A DNA stretch of 63,809 bases from assembly GCA_965651265.1 (NCBI GenBank), contig CBFGRV010000019.1:1-63809 (forward strand), read 5' to 3'. Numbering within the stretch: position 1 is the stretch's first letter; each line of letters opens with the position of its first letter. Made by a program: the position numbers and the translations under genes. This DNA comes from CBFGRV01 sp965651265. Lineage in GTDB: Bacteria; Bacteroidota; Rhodothermia; Rhodothermales; VXPQ01. The notes beneath the pieces are model-generated. The model saw nothing but the letters and a program-made list of their open reading frames with translations. It did not search any database and had not been told where the DNA came from. Shown one piece after another: positions 26,342 to 35,296 of this stretch.

Positions 26342-27046
26342 ATGAAGACGGAGTCTCGACCCCCACGCATGCTGATCATCGAGGACGATCCGGAAGTCGG
26401 GTCCGGCCTCGAAGATTATTTCGAGATGAAGGGCTTCGAAGTCAGCCGTGCCGCGGACGGCGATCGCGGCCTCCAGCTCATTACGACACTGCCGGAGTAC
26501 GACATCGTTCTGCTCGATGTCATGCTGCCGAAGAAAGACGGCTTCGAGGTGCTACGCGAAGCTCGAAAAGCGGGCGTAGCGTCGCCGGTCGTCATGCTCA
26601 CGGTGAAGGGGCATGAATACGACAAGCTCCAGGGCTTCGATCTGGGAGCGGACGACTACGTGACCAAGCCCTTCAACGCGGACGAGCTCTCCGCTCGAGT
26701 GAACGCGGTACTTCGGCGCACGAAATCGCCTGCACAGGGGCCGATGGACCGGTATCGATTCGCGGATCTCGAGGTCAATTTCAGCAACCACACGGCCTAC
26801 CGTGGCGACGAGGAGATCCAGTTCACGGCCCTCGAGTTCGACATCCTGAGGTATTTCATCCAGCACAGAGGGCGCACGGTCAGCCGCAAGCAGCTCCTAC
26901 GCGACGTGTGGGGCATCAGTGGCGACATCACCACGAGAACGATCGATCGCCACGTGGCCTCCCTGCGGAAGAAGATCGAACGCGACCCCGACGAACCCAC
27001 ATACATCGAAACCGTCTACGGGATCGGCTATAAATTCGCCGGCTAA
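26342..27046 (+). CDS. OmpR-family response regulator
   Basis: The 234-residue product starts at the ATG at 26342. The receiver domain (10-125) has the acidic pair in IIEDD, the phosphoacceptor Asp59 in LLDVMLP, Thr in VVMLTVKG and Lys in DYVTKPF. A winged-helix DNA-binding domain of OmpR/PhoB type follows (FTALEFDILRYFIQHRGR, DRHVASLRKKIE, YIETVYGIGYKF). The adjacent genes include no kinase, so it is an orphan regulator here. The window encodes at least three orphan kinases that could be partners. Confidence 0.93.
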   Translation: MKTESRPPRMLIIEDDPEVGSGLEDYFEMKGFEVSRAADGDRGLQLITTLPEYDIVLLDVMLPKKDGFEVLREARKAGVASPVVMLTVKGHEYDKLQGFDLGADDYVTKPFNADELSARVNAVLRRTKSPAQGPMDRYRFADLEVNFSNHTAYRGDEEIQFTALEFDILRYFIQHRGRTVSRKQLLRDVWGISGDITTRTIDRHVASLRKKIERDPDEPTYIETVYGIGYKFAG

Positions 27047-27179
27047 GCACGTCTCGGGCGAGCGCGCAGTCCGTCGACTCTTCCCGTCTCTACATCCGCA
27101 CCCATCAGCTTGTTACGATCTCGCCGGTGCGGATCATCGAGAAGATCCTGCAATTGGAGTGCCTGAAATCACCTACAGG

Positions 27180-27983
27180 ATGATGCAGGATACGTCATAC
27201 ATGGAAGCAGGAAAATCGAGGTCGATCCTTCGTGATCTGGCTCTAATCTATATCGCCCTCGCCCATGGGACGGATCAGGACCTCTCACAGGCGGAGGTCG
27301 ACATGATCTCGGATAGACTTCGGGCCTGGCAGTCGCAGGTTGGGAAGGAGACCGTCCTCAGCGCCATCAAGGACGCCCTCGAGGACTACACCCAGGAATC
27401 GGCTCATCCGGAGGTGGAGCGGGCTGTTCGACGCGTTCGTGACGAGCTTACCACGGAACAACGTGAGGCGATCATCGAGGATCTGACCGAGATCGCGATG
27501 GCAGACGACAAGTTTCTGTCCGAGGAGGGATCGTTTATCGGGGATCTCGCCCGCGCGTGGAGAACCAGCATCAGTGAGCCGGTGGCAGAGGAGAGTCCGT
27601 GGACCGTGCTCGTCGGCACGGGAAAGAACGGATGGACGCCGCTCCACGATCTTGCATTGGTGTATCTACACCTGGCACATCGGACGGATGCCGAGCTGGA
27701 TCCGAAGGAAATCGATGCCATCTCACGCTCGCTCCGCGAGTGGGCGCCGGGTTTGGCGGAGGAGCAGGCGCTCGAAATCATTCAGGGGGCCACCCAGGCA
27801 TACGTTCAGGGACCGGATAAGCGACTCTTCGATGATAGCGTCGCCGCGTTGCGGAAAGCCGTGCCGGCCCATCAGCGTGATGCATTACTCGCCGACCTGC
27901 AGACGATCGCACAATCTGACGGCACGGTGACGGACGAGGAACGAGCGGTTATCTCTCGACTGCAGCAGGCTTGGTCTGCTTGA
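27180..27983 (+). CDS. Tandem TerB-like domain protein
   Basis: The 267-residue product (ATG at 27180; ATGs at 27183 and 27201 are alternatives) contains two copies of the same helical unit. Each starts ILRDLALIYIALAHGTDQ or PLHDLALVYLHLAHRTDA and ends with an acidic helix (IAMADDKFLSEEG; IAQSDGTVTDEE). This matches the TerB/DUF533-type fold of tellurite-resistance and stress proteins, whose acidic helices can bind metal. A single TerB per protein is usual; here two are fused. No ter-operon partners are nearby. There is no signal peptide, so it is cytoplasmic. The function is not known. Confidence 0.75.
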   Translation: MMQDTSYMEAGKSRSILRDLALIYIALAHGTDQDLSQAEVDMISDRLRAWQSQVGKETVLSAIKDALEDYTQESAHPEVERAVRRVRDELTTEQREAIIEDLTEIAMADDKFLSEEGSFIGDLARAWRTSISEPVAEESPWTVLVGTGKNGWTPLHDLALVYLHLAHRTDAELDPKEIDAISRSLREWAPGLAEEQALEIIQGATQAYVQGPDKRLFDDSVAALRKAVPAHQRDALLADLQTIAQSDGTVTDEERAVISRLQQAWSA

Positions 27984-28024
27984 GCCAGACCCGTCGTTTC
28001 CCGGCCAGACCGAGTCGCCCTTAC

Positions 28025-28066
28025 TTAGCCAAAGGTTCGATTGCTATCGTCCGGGACTTTGGTTAG
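28025..28066. promoter_or_regulatory. Inverted repeat upstream of nagB
   Basis: TTAGCCAAAG and CTTTGGTTAG form a 10-base dyad (two wobble positions) around a 22-base centre, ending 40 bases before the nagB start. It could be a regulator site for amino-sugar control or a hairpin ending the upstream gene; no T-run follows. Confidence 0.3.
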
Positions 28067-28105
28067 CGTGGCTGGCCGAGTCACGCGAACCATCCTGAGA
28101 TTTCC

Positions 28106-28867
28106 ATGCTGGTCGAGGTCTTTGAGGATTACGATGCGGTGAGTGAGCGAGCCGCAGAAATTGTCACGTCACAGATCCGGCGAAAGCCCGATAGCGTCAT
28201 CGGATTTGCCACGGGCAGCACGCCCCTGGGCCTCTACAAGCGCCTCATCCGCAATCACCGCGAGAAGGGGCTCGATTTCTCGAAGGTAACGACCTTCAAT
28301 CTGGACGAGTACGTCGGGCTGCCCCCGGAGCACCCGCAGAGTTACCACCACTTCATGTGGGAGAACCTATTCAAACACATCAATGTGAATCCGAGCAAGG
28401 TGTTCATCCCGCACGGGATGGCGGAAGACATCGAGTATTTCTGCGACTGGTACGAGGACCAGATCAAAAAGGCAGGGGGAATCGATCTCCAGATCCTGGG
28501 GATCGGCGCCAACGGCCATCTGGCCTTCAATGAGCCGGGCTCGTCACTCGGCTCCCGCACGCGCATCAAGACGCTGACGCAGGACACGGTTCGCAACAAC
28601 GCGCGCTTTTTCGACGATCCGGATGAGGTGCCGCATCAGGCTATCACGATGGGAGTCGGCTCCATCATGGATGCGCACACGCTGCTGCTGATCGCCGTAG
28701 GAGAAGAGAAGGCGGAGGCCATTCGCGCCGCGCTCGAGGGGCCCGTCACGGGCATGTGCCCGGCGACGGTGGTGCAGATGCACCGATTCGCGCACGTCTT
28801 ACTGGATGGAAAGGCGGCATCGAAGCTGGCCTATCGGCATCACGGAGGCATCGCGGAGCCGAAGTAG
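28106..28867 (+). CDS. nagB: Glucosamine-6-phosphate deaminase
   Basis: The 253-residue product converts glucosamine-6-phosphate to fructose-6-phosphate and ammonia. NagB motifs are present: FATGSTPLGLYKRL (phosphate loop), FNLDEYVGL (catalytic Asp), GIGANGHLAFNEPGS (catalytic His in GHLAFNEP) and TMGVGSIMDA. It has the short bacterial form (about 250 residues) without the long allosteric C-terminus of the E. coli enzyme. No nagA or transport gene is adjacent. An inverted repeat lies upstream. Confidence 0.96.
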   Translation: MLVEVFEDYDAVSERAAEIVTSQIRRKPDSVIGFATGSTPLGLYKRLIRNHREKGLDFSKVTTFNLDEYVGLPPEHPQSYHHFMWENLFKHINVNPSKVFIPHGMAEDIEYFCDWYEDQIKKAGGIDLQILGIGANGHLAFNEPGSSLGSRTRIKTLTQDTVRNNARFFDDPDEVPHQAITMGVGSIMDAHTLLLIAVGEEKAEAIRAALEGPVTGMCPATVVQMHRFAHVLLDGKAASKLAYRHHGGIAEPK

Positions 28868-28876
28868 TCTCGTGCG

Positions 28877-29722
28877 TCACCTGGCCACCTCGCGTTTGGG
28901 ATCGGTGATCCACTCGCTCCAGGACCCAGGATAAAGCTTCCCGCCGTGAAGTCCTGCGTGCCGCATGGCGAGGATGTTGTGGCAAGCCGTCACGCCGGAC
29001 CCGCAATGATGGATGACGTGGTCGGGGGCCGCCTGGCCAATGATCCGCAGGAATCGATCCCTCAGTTCGGTGCGCGAGCGGAAGTGGCCGTCCGGCGTCA
29101 GGTTCTCCATGAACGGGGCCGAACGGGCTCCGGGGATGTGGCCGGCAACCGGATCGATCGGCTCGAGCTCTCCGAGGTATCGGGCGGTTTCTCGCGCATC
29201 GAGCACGAGCCAATCGGCATCGCGGCGGCGCCGGTCGACTTCGTCGGCATCGACGGCCAGATGCTCTTGAAACTCTGCCGTAAATCGCCTTGGTTCGTTT
29301 TGCTCTTCGCCGCGCTTGACGGGACGACCCTCCCGCATCCACGCGCCCCATCCACCATCGAGGACGGCCACCCCTTCGTGTCCCGCATACTGCAGCATCC
29401 ACCAGAGACGCGCCGCCATGCCGCCGGCGGAATCATCATAGACGACGACCTGCACGCCCGGCCCGATGCCCCAGCTACCGAATCGTTCTTCCATCTCGCC
29501 AGGCGTCGGAAGTGGGTGTCGCCCCGTTTTGCCGGGGAGAATTTGGCCGGACAGGTCCTCCTCCATGTGCGCGTAGACGGCACCAGGAATGTGGCCTCTG
29601 AGATAATCTTGACGCCCGCTATCCCTGTCATCCAGCACAAATCGACAATCGACGATCACCCAGTCGTCAGCGTCGAGATGCCGCTCCAGGTCGTCTGTCG
29701 AGATCAAGCTGGAGAATCCCAT
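28877..29722 (-). CDS. Two-domain sulfurtransferase (rhodanese/MST type)
   Basis: The 281-residue product starts at the ATG at 29722; a TTG further upstream is less likely. Two rhodanese domains are seen. The first (~5-135) is inactive, with DDSAGGMAARLWW and Asp where the catalytic Cys would be. The second (~155-280) has the active loop HHCGSGVTAC with Cys240. The loop form CGSGVTA is that of 3-mercaptopyruvate sulfurtransferases rather than thiosulfate-specific rhodaneses (CRxGxT). It transfers sulfane sulfur, probably from 3-mercaptopyruvate, to cyanide or thiols. It is convergent with nagB. Confidence 0.9.
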   Translation of the reverse strand: MGFSSLISTDDLERHLDADDWVIVDCRFVLDDRDSGRQDYLRGHIPGAVYAHMEEDLSGQILPGKTGRHPLPTPGEMEERFGSWGIGPGVQVVVYDDSAGGMAARLWWMLQYAGHEGVAVLDGGWGAWMREGRPVKRGEEQNEPRRFTAEFQEHLAVDADEVDRRRRDADWLVLDARETARYLGELEPIDPVAGHIPGARSAPFMENLTPDGHFRSRTELRDRFLRIIGQAAPDHVIHHCGSGVTACHNILAMRHAGLHGGKLYPGSWSEWITDPKREVAR

Positions 29723-30040
29723 ACGAAAAGCACGTATGTGTACAGTGGATGTCAATGACTATCGCTGGCGAAACGGAGCCCGGAGCTCTCCTGCGGCGTC
29801 GTGCCTCCAATGTAGCCTACGCCGGACGATGGAGGATGATCGGAGGTGGAATCGAATAGTCTGCGGGCTCGCCGATCGAACAGGGCATTCCCGGCGAGCT
29901 CATAGGCCGGATCGAAGAGAGCCTCTCATGGTAGAAACGGGCCGAAGGCGGGCGACGTTCGCGGAAACGCCGACGACGTCCTGAGGGAGACGTCCGGCGC
30001 CGCCGGCTTGCAGTGATGACGTAGATCTGTTCCGAGGCTC

Positions 30041-31840
30041 ATGGGCAACCTTGCCCGACTCAATCACTACTACTGGGATTACAAGCACCTCTTCATCCCG
30101 GGGTTGATCTTCGCGATGGTCTCGGCGGGATTCTCCGTCGCCGTGCCCATTGTCGTCCGGGAAGCCGTCGACAGTATCCCGCGCTTCGTCAACCTGTACC
30201 GGCTGCACGAGGGCACTGAACTGCAGGGATACTTCTATTCGAGCTTCTTCGTGGGGCTCCTATTATTCGGGGTGATCATCATTGCCCTGAGCCTGCTCAG
30301 CGGTGTGTTTTCCTTCTTGATGCGGCAGACGCTGGTAGTCGCTTCGCGGCACATCGAGTATGACCTTCGCAACAAGCTCTTCGAGCACCTTCAACGGCTT
30401 TCGCAGAATTTCTACAGGCAGTATTCAACGGGCGATGTCATTGCTCGCGCGACGAGCGACATCGAAAACGTTCGGCGATACATCGGGCCGGCGATCATGT
30501 ACATCGTCCGGGCACTAGTGATCATCGCCACGGCGATGACAGTGATGCTCATCATCTCGCCGAAGCTGACGCTCTATGCGCTCATCCCGATGCCCTTCCT
30601 GGCCGTGGCCGTGTTCTTCATGGCTCGGATGGCCCATAGCCGAAGCGATGCCATTCAGGTCCAATACTCGAGGCTGACCAGCCGTGTGCAGGAAGCACTC
30701 TCCGGAATCCGGGTGCTCAAGGCCTACACGCGAGAAGAGGCGGAGGCGCGGGCCTTCGATGCCGAGAGCGAGGCGTACAAGCGCCGCAACCTCGACCTGG
30801 CCCTCGTAGACTCCTCTTTCCGGCCCGTTTTTCTGCTGCTCATCGGGCTGGCGGAGGTCATCGTCGTCTGGCTCGGCGGGCAGCTCGCCGCACAGGGCAG
30901 CATCACCATCGGCAACATCGCCGAATACATGATCTACGTGGCCTATATGACCTGGCCCGTGGCCTCGATGGGCTTCGTGATTACGATGATCCAGCGCGCC
31001 TCGGCGTCCATGATCCGGCTCAATCACATTTTCGATGCGGAGCCGGACATCGCCGACACGGACGAGGTGGACGAGTTCGTCGGCGAGATCGCCGGTAGTA
31101 TTACGTTCGAGAACGTCTCATTCCGGTACGAGAAGGATGGAGCGTGGGTACTGCGCGATATCTCCTTCGACGTTCCGGCCGGATCGACGCTAGCGATCGT
31201 CGGGCGCACAGGGTCCGGCAAAACGACGCTCGTCGAGATGATACCGAGGCTGATCGAGCCCACGGATGGCACGGTTCGCATCGACGGGCGGCGCATCCAG
31301 GAGATTCCGCTGGACACGCTCCGCTCCTCGATCGGATACGTCCCTCAGGAGGTGTTCCTCTTCAGCGACACTGTTGCGAACAACATCGCATTCGGAGAGC
31401 AGGATGCCACCGATGAGGAGATCGAACGTGCGGCCCTCGAGGCGGCGCTCCTCGACAACATCCGCGACTTTCCCGAGGGATTCGAGACGTTCGTCGGCGA
31501 ACGCGGCATCACCCTATCGGGCGGCCAGAAGCAGCGAACCTCGATCGCGCGCGCACTCATCCGCCTTCCAAGCATCCTTATTCTGGATGATGCGCTTTCG
31601 GCCGTCGACACGAATACGGAGGCAACCATTCTTGCCTACCTGCGGCAGCATTACGGCCGACGCACGGTTGTCATCGTCAGCCATCGGATTTCGTCCGTGA
31701 TGGATGCCGATCTGATCCTCGTGCTGAAGGACGGCCGTATCGTCGAGCGCGGCACGCACGAGCAGCTTCTGCGCGAAGACGGTCTCTATGCCGACCTGCA
31801 TCGAAAGCAGCTCCTCGAACAGGAACTGGAGACGCTCTAG
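30041..31840 (+). CDS. ABC exporter half-transporter (degenerate-site subunit)
   Basis: The 599-residue product has an N-terminal six-helix exporter domain (~15-320) and an ATPase domain (~345-590). Walker A is GRTGSGKTT, Q loop GYVPQEVFLFS, signature LSGGQKQR, Walker B LILDDALSAVD and H loop VSHRIS. The residue after the Walker B Asp is Asp, not the catalytic Glu. This feature marks one half of heterodimeric exporters such as MdlA and TM287. The matching other half, with catalytic Glu but an altered signature, is at 36251. Together they probably form one lipid or drug exporter. The gene is separated from the partner by the oxidase operon and rnz, all on the same strand. Confidence 0.93.
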   Translation: MGNLARLNHYYWDYKHLFIPGLIFAMVSAGFSVAVPIVVREAVDSIPRFVNLYRLHEGTELQGYFYSSFFVGLLLFGVIIIALSLLSGVFSFLMRQTLVVASRHIEYDLRNKLFEHLQRLSQNFYRQYSTGDVIARATSDIENVRRYIGPAIMYIVRALVIIATAMTVMLIISPKLTLYALIPMPFLAVAVFFMARMAHSRSDAIQVQYSRLTSRVQEALSGIRVLKAYTREEAEARAFDAESEAYKRRNLDLALVDSSFRPVFLLLIGLAEVIVVWLGGQLAAQGSITIGNIAEYMIYVAYMTWPVASMGFVITMIQRASASMIRLNHIFDAEPDIADTDEVDEFVGEIAGSITFENVSFRYEKDGAWVLRDISFDVPAGSTLAIVGRTGSGKTTLVEMIPRLIEPTDGTVRIDGRRIQEIPLDTLRSSIGYVPQEVFLFSDTVANNIAFGEQDATDEEIERAALEAALLDNIRDFPEGFETFVGERGITLSGGQKQRTSIARALIRLPSILILDDALSAVDTNTEATILAYLRQHYGRRTVVIVSHRISSVMDADLILVLKDGRIVERGTHEQLLREDGLYADLHRKQLLEQELETL

Positions 31841-31945
31841 TTCCGAGCTCGCCGTTTGGGGTTGCGCGCTCGGGCCGACTCTCCGCGGGTCGCGCCGCCG
31901 CTTCTCCATGTGAAGGAACGGCAACGTTAGTGCTTTTATCTCCGC

Positions 31946-31958
31946 AAGTATTATACTT
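31946..31958. promoter_or_regulatory. Palindrome over a TATACT -10 element, oxidase operon
   Basis: AAGTAT-T-ATACTT is a perfect 13-bp dyad; TATACT at 31952-31957 matches the lexA -10 element. It lies 97 bases upstream of the first small membrane protein of the oxidase cluster. No good -35 is seen, so activator dependence is possible. The promoter role is inference. Confidence 0.35.
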
Positions 31959-32054
31959 AGCTCACTCAAGGCGCACAGGCTCCGGCGGGCCGCTGCGGCC
32001 GCCAGAGAGTTATCACCCCAGTCGAGTATGTAGATCCGCCGGCATGCCGAAGAC

Positions 32055-32339
32055 ATGACGGAAGCAACCTATCCGCAAGAAGGCCGACGGAGGGAATCCT
32101 CCTCACAGACTGGCGAGCACCCTCCGTTTGGAAAGCTGCTCGTCATGATGGGGCTCTTCGTCATCGCCGGGGCGCCGTTCGTGGCCTATCTCTGGGAAAC
32201 GATGAATGAGCTCCTGGCGATGGAAGTGTCCGGCCGGCGGCTGGTGATCTCCATCCCCATGTTGCTGGGGCTGGCCGTCGTCCTCTCCGTACTGGCTCGG
32301 ACGGTGCGGCGTTGGACGGGCCTCGATCGGCTGGAATGA
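32055..32339 (+). CDS. Two-helix membrane protein of the oxidase cluster
   Basis: The 94-residue product has a polar N-terminus (~1-25) and two membrane helices (about 28-45 and 66-81), with a basic C-terminus (RTVRRWTG). It opens the run that contains the ba3 oxidase genes, 76 bases before the subunit IIa gene. I do not recognise a named family. An assembly or accessory role for the oxidase is suggested only by position. Confidence 0.6.
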   Translation: MTEATYPQEGRRRESSSQTGEHPPFGKLLVMMGLFVIAGAPFVAYLWETMNELLAMEVSGRRLVISIPMLLGLAVVLSVLARTVRRWTGLDRLE

Positions 32340-32414
32340 GTATCATCCTGCACGTGGATCGCTGCCCGGAAAATGGACATGTGTCCGCGGAATGGCCTGA
32401 CTTCGTGATCACCC

Positions 32415-32585
32415 ATGGAAACTCCAGAACGTGCCCCCGCCACGGGGTCAACTGACCCACGAGATACGGAACTGCGGCCGGAGGAAGAGCCCGTCGTCAC
32501 GGGCACGCTGTTCCTCACCCTACTCTTTTTGATGCTAATCTTCGGGTTCTGGGCCATGATGTACATGATCATGCTCAATCGATAA
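32415..32585 (+). CDS. Cytochrome c oxidase subunit IIa (ba3 type)
   Basis: The 56-residue product has a charged N-terminal half (TELRPEEEPVV) and a single membrane helix at ~29-53 (GTLFLTLLFLMLIFGFWAMM). This is the pattern of the small IIa subunit of B-type oxidases, which replaces the missing helix of subunit II. Position supports it: it is 30 bases before the CuA subunit gene and followed by subunit I. The gene is short and easily missed. Confidence 0.75.
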   Translation: METPERAPATGSTDPRDTELRPEEEPVVTGTLFLTLLFLMLIFGFWAMMYMIMLNR

Positions 32586-32615
32586 TCAACCAGTGGTAGC
32601 CCGAAGACATTACCC

Positions 32616-33083
32616 ATGAAGGTTGCAACCTACGAGCGAGCGTTTCTCTGGGTCGGTGCCATCCTGCTGGTCGTCTGCATGGGTGCGCTCGTATACGCGA
32701 GTGTGGGGATGGGCCTCCATCTACCCGGGCGGGTGGGCCAGATCGATCCCACCGAGCTCACCTCGACGCCACCATTCGATGCGCCCGGCGTGCGTCAAAC
32801 CGGACCCAATGCCTACGAGGTCGTGATGCTCGGCCAGGTCTGGTCCTTCGTGCCGTCGGAAGTGCGTGTCCCCGCGGGCGCGGAGGTCACGTTCCTTGCA
32901 ACGAGCGTGGACGTCTTGCACGGACTTCACGTCGATGGCACCAACATCAACCTGATGCTCATACCGGGACAGATCTCCAAGATCACGTATCGTTTCAAAG
33001 AACCGGGTCCACATGCCATCATTTGCCATGAATACTGCGGCGTGGGCCATCATACGATGTATGGAATGATTCACGTGGAGTGA
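32616..33083 (+). CDS. cbaB: Cytochrome c oxidase subunit II (CuA, ba3 type)
   Basis: The 155-residue product has one N-terminal helix (~9-31) and a cupredoxin domain with the complete CuA site: His102, Cys137, Cys141, His145 and Met148 (CHEYCGVGHHTM, with Glu139 between). A single helix instead of two is the hallmark of ba3 oxidases. It accepts electrons from a cytochrome c, probably the lipoprotein encoded at 34759, and passes them to subunit I. Subunit I starts 8 bases after its stop. Confidence 0.94.
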   Translation: MKVATYERAFLWVGAILLVVCMGALVYASVGMGLHLPGRVGQIDPTELTSTPPFDAPGVRQTGPNAYEVVMLGQVWSFVPSEVRVPAGAEVTFLATSVDVLHGLHVDGTNINLMLIPGQISKITYRFKEPGPHAIICHEYCGVGHHTMYGMIHVE

Positions 33084-33091
33084 CCTGAACG

Positions 33092-34765
33092 ATGGCAACG
33101 GCAACCGCATCCGTATTCAATCCTTCCGGCTATAGACTGCCCGAAGCGCAGCGGCGGCCCATCCGTTGGGCGCTCTACGTGGGTTATCTGGCTCTGACGG
33201 CTGGGATCTTTCACGGCTTGTCGCAAGCGCTATCGTACGCCGAGATCGACATCCTCGTCTATTTCCCCTTCCTGAAAAGCTATTACCAGGGTCTGACCGC
33301 ACACGGGGTGGCGAATGTGCTCGTCTTCACGTTCTCCTTCTCGAACGGCTTCCTGCCGCTGATGACGGCAAGGGCGCTGTCGCGGCCGCTTAGCACGTCG
33401 CTGTTGTGGGTTTCGTTGGGGCTGTTGGTGGCGGGTAATGTTCTGGCGGCCTATGCCGTGATCTCGAATCAGGCCAGTGTCCTGTACACGTCGTACGCGC
33501 CGCTCCAGGCGCACTGGACCTACTACGTGGGGCTCGTCCTGATCGTGCTGAGTACGTGGGCGGCGCTCTTGAATATGTGGATCGCTCTGCAGGGCTGGCG
33601 GAAGGAAAATCGCGGTGCCCGCATTCCGCTTCTGGCGTTCATCTCGGTGGTGTCATATGTGATGTGGTTTCTGGCTTCGCTGCCGATCGCGGTCGAGTTT
33701 TTGGGCTTCCTGATTCCCTGGTCCTTAGGCATGACCGAGCGCACGGATCCGCTCCTGACACGCACCCTCTTCTGGTTCACGGGCCACGCTATCGTGTACG
33801 CATGGCTGCTGCCGGCCTACGTGTCGTGGTATGCGCTCGTGCCGCGCCAGGCTGGAGGGCGCATTCTTAGCGATCCGCTCACGCGATTCGTGTTCATCCT
33901 CTTCCTGCTGCTTTCGATCCCTGTAGGATTCCATCACCAGTACACGGATCCGGGCATCACGAATGCCATGAAGGCCATCCACGGCGTGCTGACCTTCGGC
34001 GTGTTTTTTCCCAGCCTGGCCACGGCGTTTTCCGTGATGGCGGCTCTCGAGATGGGGGGACGCAGCCGCGGCGGGCGCGGTCTCTTCGGCTGGATACCGA
34101 AACTGCCGTGGGACAATCCGTCGCTGGTGGCGCAGCTCGTCGCCATGATCACGTTCGTTTTCGGGGGGATCACGGGGCTGATCAATGCCAGCTTCACGAT
34201 GAACCAGGTCATCCACAATACCACCTGGGTTCCGGGGCATTTTCACATGACGGTCGGTAGCGCCGTTACCCTGACCTTCATGGGGGTTGCCTATTGGCTC
34301 GTTCCCTATCTGACGGGACGCGGCCTCTGGGGGAGGAAGTGGGCACTCGCGTCGTCGTGGATCTACGGTGTGGGCGTTCTGATCTTTGCGCGAGGCATGA
34401 TTTCGGCCGGACTCGAGGGGATGCCTCGCCGCACCTTCCGAGCGGAGGCCGCCTATACGAACGAGGCGTGGGATCTCAGCGGCGCCCTGACCGGCATCGG
34501 AGGCACGCTCATGTTTTTCGGCATCCTCATCTTCTTCATCGTGATTGCCGTGACGGTGCTGGCCGGGCGACGCGGCGAGGAACCTAAAGACATACCGTGG
34601 TCGGAGACCTACATCACGCCCTCACTGACCGGATGGGAGCTCCGCCTCGACAATCTCAAGCTGTGGACGGTGGTGGCCTTCGTGCTGATTCTGATCGCCT
34701 ACGGGCCGTTTTTTATCAGCTACCTGCCGCCTCATTCCGTCTCACCCGGATTTCAGCTATGGTAG
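33092..34765 (+). CDS. cbaA: Cytochrome c oxidase subunit I (ba3 type)
   Basis: The 557-residue product has about 13 helices. Heme and copper ligands are found where the Thermus ba3 enzyme has them, within one residue: His71 (heme b), His232 with Tyr236 (CuB and the cross-linked Tyr, GHAIVYAW), His281 and His282 (CuB, FHHQYTDP), His383 (high-spin heme) and His385 (low-spin heme) in VPGHFHMT. No D-channel acid is needed in this group. The enzyme reduces O2 to water and pumps protons with a single K-type channel, typical of high oxygen affinity. The cytochrome c gene overlaps its end by 7 bases. Confidence 0.96.
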   Translation: MATATASVFNPSGYRLPEAQRRPIRWALYVGYLALTAGIFHGLSQALSYAEIDILVYFPFLKSYYQGLTAHGVANVLVFTFSFSNGFLPLMTARALSRPLSTSLLWVSLGLLVAGNVLAAYAVISNQASVLYTSYAPLQAHWTYYVGLVLIVLSTWAALLNMWIALQGWRKENRGARIPLLAFISVVSYVMWFLASLPIAVEFLGFLIPWSLGMTERTDPLLTRTLFWFTGHAIVYAWLLPAYVSWYALVPRQAGGRILSDPLTRFVFILFLLLSIPVGFHHQYTDPGITNAMKAIHGVLTFGVFFPSLATAFSVMAALEMGGRSRGGRGLFGWIPKLPWDNPSLVAQLVAMITFVFGGITGLINASFTMNQVIHNTTWVPGHFHMTVGSAVTLTFMGVAYWLVPYLTGRGLWGRKWALASSWIYGVGVLIFARGMISAGLEGMPRRTFRAEAAYTNEAWDLSGALTGIGGTLMFFGILIFFIVIAVTVLAGRRGEEPKDIPWSETYITPSLTGWELRLDNLKLWTVVAFVLILIAYGPFFISYLPPHSVSPGFQLW

Positions 34766-35220
34766 TGTCTCTGCTGCGGTCCTTTATCCCCCGATGGCCC
34801 CTTGCACTGGCGGCAGTTGTACTGTTCGCGGGCGGATGCGCGGCCGATGAACCGGGGCGGCATCGGATCGTCCCGAAGGAGCCCGGCCAACTGCAGGTAG
34901 CCGAGGACCTGGGCACTCCTGAGGCCGAGGGTGGTCTCAGTCCGGTCGAGCGCGGCGAGGCGCTGTTCCGTGGAAGAGGCATCTGTGCGACTTGTCACGG
35001 ACCGGACGGCACCGGCACGCAGATCGCCCCGAATCTCACGGATGATGAGTGGCTCCACATCGACGAGCCGATCACCGTGGAGAAGATCGCTGAAATCATC
35101 CAGGCCGGCGTTTCACAACCCATCAAACACCCCGGCGTCATGCCTCCACGTGGCGGTGGCATGATCAGCGACGAAGACATCGAGGCGATCGCTGCCTACG
35201 TCATGTCGCTTCGCTACTGA
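34759..35220 (+). CDS. Lipoprotein cytochrome c
   Basis: The 153-residue product starts at the ATG at 34759, overlapping the oxidase subunit I stop by 7 bases. It has a lipoprotein signal (LALAAVVLFAGGC), then a class I cytochrome c domain with CATCH at ~76-80 and an axial Met in the MPPRGGG segment (~130). The overlap makes it the likely electron donor of the ba3 oxidase, tethered to the membrane. CcmF, needed to attach the heme, is encoded at 49206. Confidence 0.92.
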   Translation: MVVSLLRSFIPRWPLALAAVVLFAGGCAADEPGRHRIVPKEPGQLQVAEDLGTPEAEGGLSPVERGEALFRGRGICATCHGPDGTGTQIAPNLTDDEWLHIDEPITVEKIAEIIQAGVSQPIKHPGVMPPRGGGMISDEDIEAIAAYVMSLRY

Positions 35221-35296
35221 CGCCCGACGCAAGGAACAGGTAGACCCCAGGCCGCGTCGCTCTGCGCGAACGAGGGCGATCCATGGAACTTGCGGG

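Noticed and set aside
29756..30040. Possible gene in the gap between the sulfurtransferase and the ABC exporter
   Set aside because: The only frames are Arg/Ser-rich with no hydrophobic core or motif; treated as noncoding.
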